Part shown: positions 61,697-64,000 of the stretch, one piece after another
Numbering within the stretch: the stretch's first letter is position 1
Layout of the letters: every line of letters begins with the position of its first letter
DNA from: RGIG2134 sp964461115
GTDB taxonomy: Bacteria; Cyanobacteriota; Vampirovibrionia; Gastranaerophilales; Gastranaerophilaceae
Reading direction: 5' to 3'
DNA length: 64,000 bases
Assembly (NCBI GenBank): GCA_964461115.1
Contig: CAYWSX010000008.1
Coordinates: forward strand, 32,186 to 96,185
Notes under the pieces: model-generated
Databases searched by the model: none
The model's input: only the letters and a program-made list of their open reading frames with translations
Told to the model about the DNA's origin: nothing
Position numbers and translations under genes: made by a program

Positions 61697-64000
61697 ATGG
61701 AGTTGTGGTTGAAATTAGCTGCCCTCAAGCGTTTTACAGGGGGGGGGGCGAACCCTAAAAGATAAAAGTGATAAAAACTTCACTTTTTCTAAAAAGAATG
61801 TTAAAATGCTATTTATGTACCGACAAAAAGCATTTACTCTTGCAGAAACTTTGATTACACTTGCTATAATTGCGGTTATAGTCACTCTTTGTATTGGCGT
61901 CCTAAACCTTAAAAATATTCGCCAGCGTGATTTACTCACCCGTTTTGATATGAGTTTTAGCAAGCTTGATAACATGACTCAAATGACAATGTTTTCGAGT
62001 CAAAAATTTTCAGACTGGAAGTCAGACCAATTGGCGATGAGTAATCTTACTTGTAAAAAAGAAGACGGCTCAATTGAAGAAAATAAATCAATATGCCTAA
62101 AAAAAGCACTTATGTCAGTTTCGAATATTCCCCGAGATTGTGATGAGTCAATAGAAGAGTGCGTAAAAGATTATCCTAAACTTGCAAATCAGCTAAAAGA
62201 AATATTTCCATCACTAGTTCCTGAAGAAATTACGGCCTTTATTATGCCCGGAGGTGTTAAGGTTCTAAATTCCTATCTGGACAGTTCTTGCCAGATGGAT
62301 ATCCCCATAAATAAATCAAAAAATGGCGATATAGAATACATAAAAGGCTGCGGATTCTTGCTTGTGGATGTAAATGGAGATAAGAAACCGAATAATCTGA
62401 TAATATCCAAAAAAGAATTAGTGGATAGGTTTTTGATAGCATTAACAGCAAAAGGTCTTGTAAAATCAAATCTGCTGTCAGAACTCGCAGGCTGTCCGGA
62501 TGGAACAAGATATGATTCTGCAACAAAAACCTGCAATGATGGCTTCGTCTGTCCTGTTAATATGAGCAGAATGCGCGAAATAGAGGCGGCTAATAGTGCC
62601 GATCAGCTAATAAAACAATATCCTATGGGGACAGACCGCCCTAGCTGCTACGAGGTAAAATGTAAAACCGGTGCGGTTGAACTTAATAACAAATGTCCTG
62701 CTCCTTGTGCAGCTGCGGATGAGGTTCGTAACGGCGGTCTTTGGGTTCTTGAAGGCGGAGAGCTTCCAAACTCAGTTTCTAAACAATGCTGTATACCAAT
62801 TTATAGCCAGCAAGACCTTGCAAGTGTTCAACAAAACAAAAATTATTGTTTAATGAATGACATAACTATAGATAAAAATGGTCCAGGTATGAGCCCCGCT
62901 ATCGGATGGACCCCGTTGATGTTAACAGGAAGTTTTTATGGGAACGGTAATATTATAGAGAATTTATACATAAATACGATTTCAAATTCTGGCTCAGGTC
63001 TTTTCAGGCAAATAAATAACCCTGGCGGTGGTATAGAAAATTTAGGAATTTCAAATGTAGATATCAGTTGTAGTGGACTTTGTGCCCCGTTAGCAGCAGT
63101 TATTTATAGTAATATTAAAAATGTTTTCACATCCGGTAAAGTAAAAGGGCTGTTGAATGGGGCTTCGAATACCGATGATTTTGGTTTGCCGATATTGGGT
63201 CCTAGCGGTACTGCGTCAGGGTTAGTTGGTCGTGGTATGGGTGATACTCTTAAAAATTTATATTCGACAGTAGATCTGTTGGGAGAAGATTCGACATTGG
63301 TGGGTTTAGTAGACTCTCAAGATAGAAGAGGTCGTTTGACAATTTCAGAGTCATATTATAAGGGGAATATTACTAACAAGTCCACTAACATAAGTGTGGG
63401 ATTGGTAATAGCTGCTTTGGTAAAAAATTCTTATACAAATGCTCAGATAGTATCCGATTCCGATGGATGTTATGACATGAATCCTGCAAATATCATATAT
63501 AGAGATTATTCAGGGGACTCGGGACTATTATTGGACGGAATAGGGGTTTTAAATAGCTATACGATAGGAAGTATAAAAAGTGGTGCATATGTTTATGGAA
63601 TAATCGGTGATAACGTAGCAGGAGCTTATAGTCTTAGTGTTGATAATTCCTATTCTGAAATGGACTTGCAAGGATGTCTGAATTCGGGAATTGGCCGTGC
63701 AGTTAATACAAAAGACAGTTATTTTAAAGGCAGTTTATTGGGTAGCCTTGGTGGTGGTATAGCGGATAACCAGTGGAATCAGCCTGAAACAGCTACAAAT
63801 GTTTATACAGTTGTAAATTCTTATAGTCCGGCAAATGCACCGTTATATGCAAAACCTAATAGTAGTATGGGCTCTAATCTTTTCTGGGATCAAAGCGTTA
63901 ACGGCTTAACTCAACCGGCAAACGGGGGTGATGTTACAGGCTCAATGTCATTGACAACAGCTCAGATGAAATCGGCCGCTTCGTATTCCTCTTGGAATGC
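61697..64000 (+). CDS. Poly-G (phase-variable) prepilin with GLUG-like repeats, locus 3 (3' end outside window)
   Basis: ATG 61697 has GGAG 9 nt upstream. At the observed G10 (61739-61748) it gives a 22-residue peptide ending GGGANPKR then TAA. With nine G it is open to the window end, over 760 codons: 'GGGRTLKDKSDKNFTFSKKN', A|FTLAETLITLAIIAVIVTLCIGVL (Glu5), a Cys-rich region, then beta-helix repeats such as 'GNGNIIENLYINTISNSGSGLFRQI' and 'GTASGLVGRGMGDTLKNLYS', like GLUG adhesin motifs. ATG 61806 (MLFMYRQKAF) could re-initiate, but has no clear ribosome site. Confidence 0.78.
61739..61787 (+). repeat. Poly-G box, copy 3 (G10 plus conserved hairpin)
   Basis: G10, CGAACCCTAAAAGATAAAAG, arms AAAAGTGA (61764-61771) and TCACTTTT (61780-61787). 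Leader stop TAA at 61763-61765. Confidence 0.8.

Noticed and set aside
62257..62536. Antisense ORFs in prepilin locus 3
   Set aside because: Shadows of the long open frame running to the window end.
1..64000. tRNA, rRNA and CRISPR
   Set aside because: No tRNA-like CCA-ending cloverleaf, rRNA stretch or regularly spaced direct repeats were found by eye; the only repeats are those listed.

Overview
The window looks like a chromosomal stretch from a low-GC, anaerobic, Gram-negative-type bacterium. The best guess is a gut relative of the non-photosynthetic Cyanobacteria (Gastranaerophilales/Vampirovibrionia). This is inferred from an A+T-rich composition, fermentative and anaerobic-stress genes (adhE, D-2-hydroxyacid dehydrogenase, rubrerythrin, desulfoferrodoxin, ferritin), ThyX, a dnaN-linked origin-like region as in some cyanobacteria, and many prepilin-like genes with an [A/G]F[ST][LIMV]AE signal. 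No rRNA or tRNA gene, CRISPR array, transposase or prophage was seen.

Layout. 1-7.4 kb: partial unknown gene, secreted GHL10-type glycosyl hydrolase-like protein, aspS, a prepilin, typA/bipA, a small unknown gene. 7.4-8.4 kb: gene-free block with four 30-nt palindromic repeats and two inverted ~255-nt structured repeats. 8.4-12.8 kb: a textbook Trp attenuator (leader peptide with tandem Trp codons, mutually exclusive hairpins) in front of an unknown Trp-free membrane protein, then adhE behind a Rex/CRP-like operator. 12.8-25.3 kb: prepilin, lrgAB, TPR protein, nuclease/PLD-like fusion, glmS plus a coupled 54-aa ORF, and the cell-wall operon spoIID-like/murJ/tsaC, then a STAS-like protein and a small secreted protein. 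25.4-34 kb: rubrerythrin, truncated prepilin, D-2-hydroxyacid dehydrogenase with an orphan OppD, dicarboxylate symporter, lplA, thrB, dnaN, a candidate oriC, coaE. 34-40.5 kb: ilvN, rpsB-tsf, an unknown protein, a COG2509 flavoprotein, gatB. 40.5-52.3 kb: HTH regulator, broken prepilin, prfA, thyX, rpmE, GlcF-like Fe-S protein, pgpH-ybeY-dgkA, grpE-dnaJ, a secreted beta-propeller and an O-methyltransferase. 52.3-64 kb: nucleoside transporter, three poly-G prepilins, U32 peptidase, TPR lipidless secreted protein, rpsT, desulfoferrodoxin-ferritin, tuf, GNAT.

Main discovery candidate. Three prepilin genes (53607, 57646, 61697) each start at a Shine-Dalgarno/ATG 24-42 nt upstream of a run of exactly ten G. 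In each case the prepilin signal is open in the frame reached with nine G, not ten; at G10 the ribosome meets a TAA at the foot of a conserved hairpin. A fourth prepilin (minus strand, 41599) has a run of nine C in the same place. A nucleoside transporter just upstream carries an in-frame G8. This looks like a multi-locus, slippage-driven (phase-variable) on/off switch for type IV pilin-like or type II secretion pseudopilin-like surface proteins, possibly coupled to transcription attenuation. The same result could come from programmed frameshifting, RNA polymerase slippage or homopolymer miscalls; long reads or amplicon sequencing would separate them.
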